A stretch of 64,000 nucleotides of DNA from Mucilaginibacter_A sp964236465 (GTDB lineage: Bacteria; Bacteroidota; Bacteroidia; Sphingobacteriales; Sphingobacteriaceae). Of the stretch, positions 53,869 to 60,945 are shown in pieces. The stretch lies in contig CAXSBZ010000017.1 of assembly GCA_964236465.1 (NCBI GenBank), positions 6,735 to 70,734 on the forward strand, given 5' to 3'. The stretch's first letter is position 1, and each line of letters begins with the position of its first letter. Both the position numbers and the translations under genes were made by a program. Under the pieces are notes generated by a model, which was not told where the DNA came from, did not search any database, and saw only the letters and a program-made list of their open reading frames with translations.

Positions 53869-54312
53869 TTAATTACTCCAGGGTGCATTACCGTTAACGG
53901 CAATTCCCATACTGCGTGCTGTACCTGCCACCATTTTCATTGCTGATTCAATAGTAAAAGCATTCAAATCAGTCATTTTATCTTGTGCAATTGTTTTAAC
54001 CTGATCCCAAGAAATATTGGAAACTTTTTTGCGGTTAGGCTCTGCAGATCCACCTTTCAAACCTGAAACTTCCAACAATTGGATTGCAACAGGAGGTGTT
54101 TTGATAATAAACTCGAATGACTTGTCAACATAAACAGTAATTACAACAGGTAATACTTTACCTGCTTTATCTTGTGTACGCGCATTAAATTGTTTGCAAA
54201 ACTCCATAATATTCACTCCTTTTGCTCCTAAAGCAGGACCAATGGGAGGTGATGGATTTGCAGCACCGCCTTTTACTTGTAACTTGATTAGTGCACCAAC
54301 CTCTTTTGCCAT
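53869..54312 (-). CDS. rplK: Ribosomal protein uL11
   Basis: The 147-residue protein has the hallmark KLQVKGGAANPSPPIGPALG at residue 9, GVNIMEFCKQFNART, and a C-terminal GTARSMGIAVNG. It binds the GTPase-associated centre of 23S rRNA with L10-L12. It begins the rplKAJL run, 99 bases after nusG. Confidence 0.97.
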   Translation of the reverse strand: MAKEVGALIKLQVKGGAANPSPPIGPALGAKGVNIMEFCKQFNARTQDKAGKVLPVVITVYVDKSFEFIIKTPPVAIQLLEVSGLKGGSAEPNRKKVSNISWDQVKTIAQDKMTDLNAFTIESAMKMVAGTARSMGIAVNGNAPWSN

Positions 54313-54398
54313 TTTATAGTATTAATTGATAACAAATGTTATAATGTGGAAGCAATGTAACATTTAAGCTTTTTCTATTGATTGTATTATTAAAACTA

Positions 54399-54412
54399 AT
54401 ACTTCTTTTATC
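54399..54412 (-). repeat. Dispersed-motif copy touching the nusG stop
   Basis: ATACTTCTTTTATC on the plus strand. Its last base is the last base of the nusG stop codon, so the nusG mRNA would end with GATAAAAGAAGTAT, starting in the stop. No inverted partner was seen. Confidence 0.65.
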
Positions 54413-54954
54413 TACTCCTTTTCAACTTGCATATAATTAAGTTCTAATGGTGTACGTCTTCCAAAAATCTTAACCATTACTTTTAGTTTTTTCTTCTCTT
54501 CATTTACTTCTTCAATTACTCCATTAAAGCCATTAAATGGTCCATCCATAACTTTAACATTTTCTCCGGCGTAATAAGGAACATTCATAATCTCTGCCTG
54601 AACAGTCATTTCATCAACTTTACCCAAAATACGATTTACTTCTGCCTGGCGTAAAGGAACTGCATTACCTGCTTTATCGCCTAAAAATCCAATTACGCTA
54701 TTGGTGTTTTTAATAATGTGTTCCATTTCACCATCTAATGCTGCTTCAATTAAAACATAACCAGGAAAGTAATTACGTTCTTTTGCAATCTTTTTCCCTT
54801 CACGCATTTGGTAATATTTTTCCATAGGTATTAAAACCTGAGGAATTTGATGCGAAATACCCAACCGGTTAACTTCTGTTTCTATGTATTGCTTAACTTT
54901 TTTCTCTTTCCCACTAATAGCCCGTACTACGTACCACTTTAATTGCTCACTCAT
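54412..54954 (-). CDS. nusG: Transcription termination/antitermination factor NusG
   Basis: The 180-residue protein has the NGN domain (LKWYVVRAISGKEKKVKQYI, then YFPGYVLIEAALD near 70) and a C-terminal KOW domain (VKVMDGPFNGFNGVIEEVNE near 128). It binds RNA polymerase and links it to Rho or the ribosome. The ATG at 54954 is preferred over a TTG at 54960. It lies 9 bases after secE. The final motif overlap with the stop codon is unusual. Confidence 0.95.
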   Translation of the reverse strand: MSEQLKWYVVRAISGKEKKVKQYIETEVNRLGISHQIPQVLIPMEKYYQMREGKKIAKERNYFPGYVLIEAALDGEMEHIIKNTNSVIGFLGDKAGNAVPLRQAEVNRILGKVDEMTVQAEIMNVPYYAGENVKVMDGPFNGFNGVIEEVNEEKKKLKVMVKIFGRRTPLELNYMQVEKE

Positions 54955-54963
54955 ATTCAAATA

Positions 54964-55158
54964 TTATGCAAAAGATTTGTAAAAATATTTGAGTAGATTT
55001 CCTACCGATTCATCCATAGCTAAAATAATCAGGGCTATAATAATTGCTGCTACTAATACTAAAACAGCACTATTCTGTAACTCGCTCCAAGTTGGCCATG
55101 TTACCTTTTGAGTCAATTCTATATAAGACTCTCTAACATATTCAATTACTTTAGCCAT
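54964..55158 (-). CDS. secE: Preprotein translocase subunit SecE
   Basis: The 64-residue single-helix form has an amphipathic start (YVRESYIELTQKVTWPTWSE, the conserved SecE motif) and one transmembrane helix (SAVLVLVAAIIIALIILAMD). It clamps SecY in the Sec translocon. The position between tRNA-Trp and nusG is the ancestral one. Confidence 0.95.
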   Translation of the reverse strand: MAKVIEYVRESYIELTQKVTWPTWSELQNSAVLVLVAAIIIALIILAMDESVGNLLKYFYKSFA

Positions 55159-55190
55159 TATAATTTACTTTCTGTCATCATTTATCTATG

Positions 55191-55261
55191 CACGGGCACA
55201 AGGATTCGAACCCTGATCAAAGGTTTTGGAGACCTCTATTCTACCATTGAACTATGCCCGT
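55191..55261 (-). tRNA. tRNA-Trp (CCA)
   Basis: On the minus strand the acceptor ACGGGCA pairs with TGCCCGT, followed by discriminator G. The anticodon loop reads CTCCAAA (anticodon CCA), and GGTTCGAATCC forms the T arm. The CCA tail is not encoded. It lies between tuf and secE. Confidence 0.95.
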
Positions 55262-55267
55262 GTATTA

Positions 55268-55305
55268 TTAAAAAAACATAAGCTTAATAAAACAAGCTTA
55301 TGTTT
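55268..55305 (-). terminator. Terminator after tuf
   Basis: AAACATAAGCTT (55274-55285) and AAGCTTATGTTT (55294-55305) form a perfect 12-bp stem followed on the minus strand by a T-run. It lies between the tuf stop and tRNA-Trp, so it can separate tuf from the secE-nusG-rpl-rpo transcript at least partly. Confidence 0.82.
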
Positions 55306-55328
55306 CTGAAATTAACTTTATGAATTAT

Positions 55329-56516
55329 TTATTTTAAGATCTCAGTTACCTGACCAGCACCTACAGTTCTACCACCTTCACGAATTGCAAAACGAAGACC
55401 TTTTTCCATTGCAATTGCGTTGATCAATTTAACAGTAATTGTGACGTTATCACCTGGCATAACCATTTCTACACCTTCAGCTAAAGAAATTTCACCTGTG
55501 ACATCAGTTGTACGGAAGTAGAATTGAGGACGATATTTATTAAAAAACGGTGTATGACGACCACCTTCTGCTTTCGATAGTACGTAAACTTCAGCTTTAA
55601 AATCAGTATGAGGAGTTACAGAACCCGGTTTGCAAATAACCATACCGCGACGGATAGATTCTTTTTCAATACCACGCAACAACAATCCTACGTTATCCCC
55701 TGCTTCACCTCTGTCTAGGATTTTACGAAACATTTCTACACCAGTAACGGTAGATTTTAAGTTTTCCGCACCCATACCTAAAATATCAACTTGCTCACCT
55801 GAGTTGATGATACCACGTTCAATACGTCCTGTTGCTACAGTACCACGACCAGTGATAGAAAATACATCTTCAACAGGCATCAAGAAAGGTAATTCTGTTA
55901 AACGTGGAGGAATAGGGATTTGTGTATCTACAGCATCCATCAATTCCATAATTTTATCAACCCACTTTGGTTCGCCATTTAAACCACCCAAGGCTGAGCC
56001 TTGAACAACAGCAATAGTATCACCTGGATAATCATAAAAGGATAATAATTCACGTATTTCCATCTCTACCAATTCAAGTAATTCAGGATCATCAACCATA
56101 TCTACTTTATTCATAAATACAACCAAAGAAGGAACACCTACTTGACGAGCCAACAAAATGTGCTCACGAGTTTGTGGCATTGGACCATCTGTAGAAGCAA
56201 CTACTATAATAGCACCGTCCATCTGTGCAGCACCAGTAACCATGTTTTTAACATAATCCGCGTGACCGGGACAATCAACGTGTGCATAATGACGAAGGGC
56301 AGTAGAATATTCTACGTGTGCTGTATTAATGGTAATACCACGTTCTTTTTCCTCCGGAGCAGAGTCAATTGAATCAAAAGATCGAGCTTCTGAATAGCCT
56401 TTATCGGCTAATACTTTTGTAATAGCTGCAGTAAGAGTAGTTTTGCCGTGGTCAACGTGACCAATAGTACCGATATTTAAGTGTGGTTTACTACGGTCAA
56501 ATTTTTCTTTTGCCAT
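55329..56516 (-). CDS. tuf: Elongation factor Tu
   Basis: The 395-residue translational GTPase has the P-loop GHVDHGKT at residue 19, the switch region RGITINTAHVEY near 59, DCPGHADYVKNM near 81, and the guanine-specific NKVD near 136. Domains II and III are complete, ending VGAGQVTEILK. It delivers aminoacyl-tRNA to the ribosome. It is flanked by the tRNA-Thr(GGT) gene upstream and a strong terminator downstream, as in the tufB locus of E. coli. Confidence 0.98.
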   Translation of the reverse strand: MAKEKFDRSKPHLNIGTIGHVDHGKTTLTAAITKVLADKGYSEARSFDSIDSAPEEKERGITINTAHVEYSTALRHYAHVDCPGHADYVKNMVTGAAQMDGAIIVVASTDGPMPQTREHILLARQVGVPSLVVFMNKVDMVDDPELLELVEMEIRELLSFYDYPGDTIAVVQGSALGGLNGEPKWVDKIMELMDAVDTQIPIPPRLTELPFLMPVEDVFSITGRGTVATGRIERGIINSGEQVDILGMGAENLKSTVTGVEMFRKILDRGEAGDNVGLLLRGIEKESIRRGMVICKPGSVTPHTDFKAEVYVLSKAEGGRHTPFFNKYRPQFYFRTTDVTGEISLAEGVEMVMPGDNVTITVKLINAIAMEKGLRFAIREGGRTVGAGQVTEILK

Positions 56517-56569
56517 GATTTTTTATATTGTTATTAGGTTAATTTATTTGTTTATACATTTATAATGTG

Positions 56570-56641
<72 letters not shown>

Positions 56642-56713
56642 TTATCAATTCACAACCGTCAATCAGGATTTACAATTTCATAACCGGCAATTGTAGCTCG
56701 TAACTTCAGTTTG

Positions 56714-56786
56714 AGCGGAAGACGAGGTTCGAACTCGCGACCTATAGCTTGGAAGGCTATCGCTCTACCAACTGAGCTACTTCCGC
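56714..56786 (-). tRNA. tRNA-Gly (TCC)
   Basis: The acceptor GCGGAAG pairs with CTTCCGC. The anticodon stem-loop ATAGCCTTCCAAGCTAT gives anticodon TCC, and the T arm GAGTTCGAACCTC is canonical. Confidence 0.95.
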
Positions 56787-56799
56787 TTAAAAAAAATTG

Positions 56800-56880
56800 T
56801 GGGGGGAGAAGGATTCGAACCTTCGTAGCCGAAGCAACGGATTTACAGTCCGTCCCATTTGACCGCTCTGGTATCCCCCC
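56800..56880 (-). tRNA. tRNA-Tyr (GTA)
   Basis: This class II tRNA has a long variable arm (TTGCTTCGGCTAC). The acceptor GGGGGGA pairs with TCCCCCC. The anticodon loop CTGTAAA gives GTA. Confidence 0.95.
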
Positions 56881-56904
56881 AAAAGATGTTAACACTTCTT
56901 TTAG

Positions 56905-56977
56905 AGCCTCCTATCGGGATCGAACCAATGACCTACTGATTACAAGTCAGTCGCTCTACCAGCTGAGCTAAGGAGGC
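56905..56977 (-). tRNA. tRNA-Thr (TGT)
   Basis: The acceptor GCCTCCT pairs with AGGAGGC. The anticodon stem-loop CTGACTTGTAATCAG gives TGT. It is the first tRNA of the Thr-Tyr-Gly-Thr-tuf transcript. Confidence 0.95.
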
Positions 56978-57045
56978 AAAAAATATAAATTTTAAAGAAC
57001 AAATCCATTGTTTAGAACTGCTTGTGCATTTCTAAAAACGGAATG

Positions 57046-57075
57046 CAAATCTACACTTTTTATACATTCAACAAA
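57046..57075 (-). promoter_or_regulatory. Promoter of the tRNA-tuf operon
   Basis: On the minus strand TTTG (57075-57072), an 18-base spacer and TAGATTTG (57053-57046) match the Bacteroidota -33/-7 consensus very well. The predicted start is about 60 bases before the first tRNA. Confidence 0.7.
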
Positions 57076-57084
57076 ATTTTTTCT

Positions 57085-57118
57085 ATAAAAAAAGCTGACA
57101 AATAATTTGTCAGCTTTT
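57085..57118 (-). terminator. hpf terminator
   Basis: AAAAGCTGACAA and TTGTCAGCTTTT (within 57090-57118) form a near-perfect stem with a very short loop, followed on the minus strand by a T-run. It lies 27 bases after the hpf stop. Confidence 0.82.
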
Positions 57119-57144
57119 AAACACGTTTAATCTTGAAGAATATA

Positions 57145-57480
57145 TTAAAGATTGTTATTTACAGATTCTTTAAAAGAGGTTTCATGAGCACGGATTTTTT
57201 GTTTGTGTTTCTCTAATTGTTTACGCAAACTCTCAATTGCCAGATCCGTCGCTTCTTCAAAAGTTTTACATTTTTCTTTTGCAAACAATTGATTACCAGG
57301 AATCGATAGCTTTATTTCAGAGATTTTATTTGCTTCATCTTCTACTTTTTCTAACTTCAGATAAACTTCACCACTAATAATCTGGTCATAAAACTGATCC
57401 AACTTATTCGCTTTTTTCTGAATAAAATCAACCAATTTACTATCAGCAGTAAAATGTATTGCCTGTACTGTAACGTTCAT
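57145..57480 (-). CDS. hpf: Ribosome hibernation promoting factor (short HPF/RaiA type)
   Basis: The 111-residue protein has VTVQAIHFTADSKLVDFIQ, then KLDQFYDQIISGEVYLKLE and FEEATDLAIESLRKQLEKHK. It fits the short HPF/YfiA fold, which binds the 30S decoding region and stabilises idle ribosomes. It lacks the C-terminal dimerisation domain of long HPF. It follows the xerC-like gene by 14 bases on the minus strand. Confidence 0.9.
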   Translation of the reverse strand: MNVTVQAIHFTADSKLVDFIQKKANKLDQFYDQIISGEVYLKLEKVEDEANKISEIKLSIPGNQLFAKEKCKTFEEATDLAIESLRKQLEKHKQKIRAHETSFKESVNNNL

Positions 57481-57494
57481 CTTTTCCTCCTTTG

Positions 57495-58373
57495 TTATGC
57501 CTTTGGATGGGCTTGTTTATAAATCAATTTTAATCTCTCAACCGAATTATGGGTATAAATTTGGGTAGCACTTAAATTTGCATGGCCCAGAAGCTCTTTA
57601 ATAGCGTTTAAATCTGCACCATTGTTTAAAAGTGTTGTAGCAAATGTATGTCTGAGCACATGAGGGCTTTTTTTATTTTGAGTGGTAATATAACCAAGAT
57701 ATTTCTGCACAATCCTGTAAATCAGTTTGGGGTATGCATCGTTACCAGTATGGGTAACGATTAGTTTAAAAGAATTGTTATCAAAAATTTCACTTTTCTT
57801 AACCGCAATGTATTGCTTTGTTAACAATAAAAGTTCTTTGTTTAAAGGCACAATTCGTTCCTTGCTTCTTTTACCGATGATTTTTATGCCATTCTCGTAC
57901 CAATCGATATCTGATTCTTTTAAACTAATCAGTTCTGCCAAACGCAAACCTGTGCCAAACAGCATTTCTATAACCAGCTTATCCCGAAACCCTTCAAAAT
58001 CCTGATTAAAAATATTTTTACTGTCTAATAGCTGGCTTACTATTTCTTCCCGCATAACCACAGGAAGTTTTTTTGCCAATTTTGGGCTTTGGATTTTAGA
58101 CATAGGATTATCCTGAACCAAGTTTTCCCTAACCAAAAATCTAAAATAAGTTTTGAGCGATGTGATTTTACGTTTTACAGAACGCGTATTTATCTTTTGA
58201 TCGATCAGTTGTACAATCCAGCTTCGTATCAAAAAAACATCGGTAAAAGAAGCATTGCCTTCAGCTTCAACAAAATCAAAAAACTGGGTCAAATCAGTTT
58301 TATAAGCAATAAATGTATGGGCTGAAAAGCGTTTTTCGTGTTGAAGGTAGGTGTAAAAACGGTCTAAATGCAT
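57495..58373 (-). CDS. xerC: XerC-like tyrosine recombinase
   Basis: The 292-residue protein has an N-terminal SAM-like core-binding domain (FYTYLQHEKRFSAHTFIAYK at residue 6). The catalytic domain has Arg in TGLRLAELISL near 141, HVLRHTFATTLLNNGADLN near 236, LGHANLSATQIYTH, and the nucleophile Tyr near 271. Chromosomal context and length fit a housekeeping XerC/D acting at dif, not a phage integrase. Two dispersed-motif copies lie in the gene (57862, read GKRSK; 58242, read antisense as NASFTD). It is cotranscribed with hpf. Confidence 0.88.
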   Translation of the reverse strand: MHLDRFYTYLQHEKRFSAHTFIAYKTDLTQFFDFVEAEGNASFTDVFLIRSWIVQLIDQKINTRSVKRKITSLKTYFRFLVRENLVQDNPMSKIQSPKLAKKLPVVMREEIVSQLLDSKNIFNQDFEGFRDKLVIEMLFGTGLRLAELISLKESDIDWYENGIKIIGKRSKERIVPLNKELLLLTKQYIAVKKSEIFDNNSFKLIVTHTGNDAYPKLIYRIVQKYLGYITTQNKKSPHVLRHTFATTLLNNGADLNAIKELLGHANLSATQIYTHNSVERLKLIYKQAHPKA

Positions 58374-58374
58374 A

Positions 58375-58418
58375 AAAACTATTTGCTTCTTCTTAAAGTT
58401 GAAGATACAAATAGTTTT
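58375..58418 (-). terminator. Hairpin between rpsU and xerC
   Basis: AAAACTATTTG (58375-58385) pairs perfectly with CAAATAGTTTT (58408-58418). On the minus strand the stem ends in a T-run directly before the xerC ATG. It can act as the rpsU terminator with some read-through into xerC-hpf. Confidence 0.68.
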
Positions 58419-58452
58419 TATACCAAATGCGAGACAAAATTTCTACGAAATT

Positions 58453-58644
58453 TTATATGGTATCCGCGAACATATTTTGTTTATAAACAGCATGTTTAAC
58501 AACATTTCTGCGGGTTACTGATCTCTTTTCGTATGCCTGGCGGCTACGCAATTCTCTCAGAACACCTGTTTTTTCAAATTTCTTTTTAAAACGTTTCAGC
58601 GCTTTGTCTAAAGATTCGCCGTCTTTTATATTGATGATGATCAT
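58453..58644 (-). CDS. rpsU: Ribosomal protein bS21
   Basis: The 63-residue small-subunit protein begins IIINIKDGESLDKALKRFKK and has the RELRSRQAYEKRSVTRRN basic tail. The ATG at 58644 gives the family start; a longer frame (58677) would begin inside the promoter. A strong Shine-Dalgarno-like GAAAGGAGGT lies upstream, unlike other genes here. In Flavobacterium bS21 takes part in hiding the anti-SD of 16S rRNA, and rpsU is thought to autoregulate through its own SD; the same may hold here. Confidence 0.94.
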   Translation of the reverse strand: MIIINIKDGESLDKALKRFKKKFEKTGVLRELRSRQAYEKRSVTRRNVVKHAVYKQNMFADTI

Positions 58645-58656
58645 AATTCCTACAAT

Positions 58657-58666
58657 ACCTCCTTTC
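58657..58666 (-). promoter_or_regulatory. Strong Shine-Dalgarno of rpsU
   Basis: GAAAGGAGGT on the minus strand, with 12 bases between its end and the ATG, is complementary to the 16S anti-SD. The spacing is longer than the E. coli optimum. A second AGGA lies closer to the ATG. Confidence 0.7.
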
Positions 58667-58674
58667 AGGGAGGG

Positions 58675-58682
58675 CAAAAGTA
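58675..58682 (-). promoter_or_regulatory. rpsU -7 element
   Basis: On the minus strand TACTTTTG matches TAnnTTTG, about 9 bases before the SD, giving a leader of roughly 25-30 bases. The -33 box is not clear. Confidence 0.5.
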
Positions 58683-58776
58683 ACTAAAGATTTGAATTTT
58701 AGTAACATAATTTTATATCTTTAATTTCAACATTTTACTACGCTTAAAAGTTAATATCAACAGTCGTATCTATACT

Positions 58777-58784
58777 TATATTTG
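58777..58784 (+). promoter_or_regulatory. Candidate -7 element for the MetX-like gene
   Basis: TATATTTG fits TAnnTTTG, 54 bases before the ATG at 58839. It also covers a longer in-frame TTG start (58782), which argues against that start. Confidence 0.42.
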
Positions 58785-58838
58785 GTTGATAAGAAACACC
58801 ATTATCACTTTTATGACTTTAGAACAAAAAATCGCTTT

Positions 58839-59915
58839 ATGAAAAAACTTTTCCTTCTGCTCCTGATATCACAAAACATTTACGCACAAAATATTGATCG
58901 TTCCTCCAAACATGAGTTCCTTATAAAAAACTTTAAAACAGAAAGCGGTATAACTTTGCCGGAAGCACATATCATTTATGCAACTTACGGCCGTTTAAAT
59001 GCTGCACATGATAATGTCGTCCTTTTGCCTTCTCATTATATGGCCAATCATCGTGGTTATGAATGGTTAATTGGCCCTGGCCGAGCCCTTGATACAACTA
59101 AACTTTTCTTAGTAGCAACAGAATTATTCGGAAATGGGCACTCCTCATCGCCAAGCAACACGCCGGAACCTTTTCATGGCCCCCGCTTTCCGGTAATGAA
59201 TATCCGCGACAATGTTGTTGCTGTGCATCAGTTACTTACGAACGATTTAAAGATTGCGCATTTACGTGCCATCATTGGTTTTTCAATGGGAGCGCAACAA
59301 GCATTTCAATGGGCAGTCAGCTTCCCTGCTTTTGCTGATAAAATTGTGGCCACTTCTGGTACAGCAAAAACTTATCCGCATGGAATTGTCCGTTTGGAAG
59401 GACAAATTGCAGCCTTAACTGCTGATGCTGCTTTTAAAGATGGTGATTATACTTCTCCTCCAACCAAAGGATTAGAAGCTTTTGCAACCGTTTGGACAGC
59501 CTGGTTGTATTCGCAAGAGTGGTGGCGAAAAGAACTTTGGCGTGCAACTGCCCCGGCCGGCACTACATTTGAGCAAATATTGAATAATTACCGAAAACAT
59601 TTTATTCCCGGTGCCAATGCGAATGACTTAATTTTGCAGATGCGCACTTGGGAACAACATAATGTTGGTAACACGCCTGGTTTTAACGGAGATGTTGAGC
59701 GTGCACTGCGTTCCATCAAAGTGCCTTTTTTGTACATGCCTTCGGAAACCGATCTTTATTTTCCGATTGGAGACGCCAAATATGAAGAAGCATTTATTCC
59801 GGGCGTTACTTTTATGCCTATTCCTTCTTTGTGGGGCCACACGGCCGGAGCAGGAAGTAACCCGGCAGATTTAAAATTTTTGAATGATAACATCGCCCGT
59901 TTCCTTAATAATTGA
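58839..59915 (+). CDS. Exported alpha/beta hydrolase of the homoserine O-acetyltransferase (MetX)-like family
   Basis: The 358-residue protein has a signal peptide (MKKLFLLLLISQNIYAQ), so it acts in the periplasm or outside. The MetX-like body has the N-terminal ESGITLPEAHIIYATYGRLN, the nucleophile elbow GFSMGAQQAFQWAVSFP (Ser near 147), an acid residue in PSETDLYFP and the catalytic His in WGHTAG near 334. True MetX enzymes are cytoplasmic acyltransferases in methionine synthesis. Export suggests this member is a hydrolase or esterase with an unknown substrate. It converges on the ComEA-like gene. Confidence 0.78.
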   Translation: MKKLFLLLLISQNIYAQNIDRSSKHEFLIKNFKTESGITLPEAHIIYATYGRLNAAHDNVVLLPSHYMANHRGYEWLIGPGRALDTTKLFLVATELFGNGHSSSPSNTPEPFHGPRFPVMNIRDNVVAVHQLLTNDLKIAHLRAIIGFSMGAQQAFQWAVSFPAFADKIVATSGTAKTYPHGIVRLEGQIAALTADAAFKDGDYTSPPTKGLEAFATVWTAWLYSQEWWRKELWRATAPAGTTFEQILNNYRKHFIPGANANDLILQMRTWEQHNVGNTPGFNGDVERALRSIKVPFLYMPSETDLYFPIGDAKYEEAFIPGVTFMPIPSLWGHTAGAGSNPADLKFLNDNIARFLNN

Positions 59916-59928
59916 ACTTGTTTTTTCG

Positions 59929-59942
59929 ATGCTTCTTTTATC
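59929..59942 (-). repeat. Dispersed-motif copy between convergent stops
   Basis: ATGCTTCTTTTATC fills the 25-base gap between the two stop codons. Its arm ACCTAAAAATCAGG extends into the last codons of the ComEA-like gene. Confidence 0.72.
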
Positions 59943-60861
59943 ACCTAAAAATCAGGTACGGCTCAATTTTGCGCAAAACATCATCATTCAAAATCGCTAC
60001 GTTTTTCAAATCATTGATAGTTGAATAATTTCCATGCTGCTTTCTGTACTGAATAATAGCATTCATCTGCTTAAAATTCAAATACGGGTTTCGTTTTAAA
60101 TCATCAAAACCACAAGTATTAATATTGATTTTGGTAATTTCGGAAGCATCAACTTCAACTTGTTTTACGATTTCTTCATACTTGGCCGAATCCAAACCGT
60201 AAACTTCCAACAATTGTGTTTTCTTATAAAAACCACCCAAACGGTTTCTGTATTTTAAAATCCGGTTTGCAAAGGCTGGTCCAATCCCTTTAATTTCAGT
60301 AAGTTGTGCAGAGTCAGCATAATTAATTTCAACCATTGTTGTTGGCTTTGATTTATAAACTGGTGCTTTATTTGAAAAATCCTTGCTGAATTTTCTTTCC
60401 GGAATATCAATATAAGGTGATAACCGTGCATAATCTTCTGGTGTAACAGAATATATCTTTTGCAAGTCTTCCTTTTTATAAAACTTCCCGCCTTTTGATT
60501 CATAGTTTTTGATCACTTTGATCTGCCTTTCACTTAAACCCAACTTTATCCATAATTCGTCCGGCAAATGGTTTGGGTTGAATGCAAAATATTCAGCCTT
60601 CAATTTTACCTCGTTAAAAGAAGCATGTTTGGAATAATTAGTTTTATCATATTTCCGCTCGTATGCCGGTTGTTCTTCAGTTGCATCAGCCAAAACTTTT
60701 TGTGCTTCTTTTATCCTGGAAAAATCCACTTGTTCTGGTTTTTTAAATAATTGATAAACATCCGGTGCAAGCAGCACAATCAGTATTAATGCTACTAAAA
60801 ACAGCATCCCGTTCCACTCTTTTTTAGTAATTGCAAAGTAGTTTTTAACCGCCGAAAGCAT
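59941..60861 (-). CDS. ComEA-like helix-hairpin-helix DNA-binding protein, membrane-anchored
   Basis: The 306-residue protein has one N-terminal membrane helix (MLFLVALILIVLLAPDVYQL near 20-39), a charged linker, and three helix-hairpin-helix units. These are at about 95-150 (DELWIKLGLSERQIKVIKNY), 182-225 (AQLTEIKGIGPAFANRILKY) and 247-303 (DLKRNPYLNFKQMNAIIQY). ComEA binds incoming double-stranded DNA in the periplasm during natural transformation. This longer three-unit form is common in Bacteroidota and its role there is unproven. Two motif copies lie inside the gene (60613, antisense HASF; 60702, RIKEA) and one at its stop. Confidence 0.78.
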   Translation of the reverse strand: MLSAVKNYFAITKKEWNGMLFLVALILIVLLAPDVYQLFKKPEQVDFSRIKEAQKVLADATEEQPAYERKYDKTNYSKHASFNEVKLKAEYFAFNPNHLPDELWIKLGLSERQIKVIKNYESKGGKFYKKEDLQKIYSVTPEDYARLSPYIDIPERKFSKDFSNKAPVYKSKPTTMVEINYADSAQLTEIKGIGPAFANRILKYRNRLGGFYKKTQLLEVYGLDSAKYEEIVKQVEVDASEITKININTCGFDDLKRNPYLNFKQMNAIIQYRKQHGNYSTINDLKNVAILNDDVLRKIEPYLIFR

Positions 60862-60945
60862 ACAACTTTAGTTTAGGTTAGAAATCTAAGTATAATTATA
60901 TGATATTTACTTTTTAAATCGATTTTTAAAACAGCGGTGCATCGA

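Noticed and set aside
56905..56977. tRNA cluster as an island insertion site
   Set aside because: The flanks are conserved housekeeping genes and I found no duplicated tRNA 3' end nearby.
57495..58373. Integrase marking a genomic island
   Set aside because: The protein has XerC length and sits in the conserved rpsU-hpf context; no attachment repeats or phage genes are nearby.
58645..58677. Longer start for rpsU at 58677
   Set aside because: It lies within the -7 element and Shine-Dalgarno region; bS21 proteins start at the second ATG.
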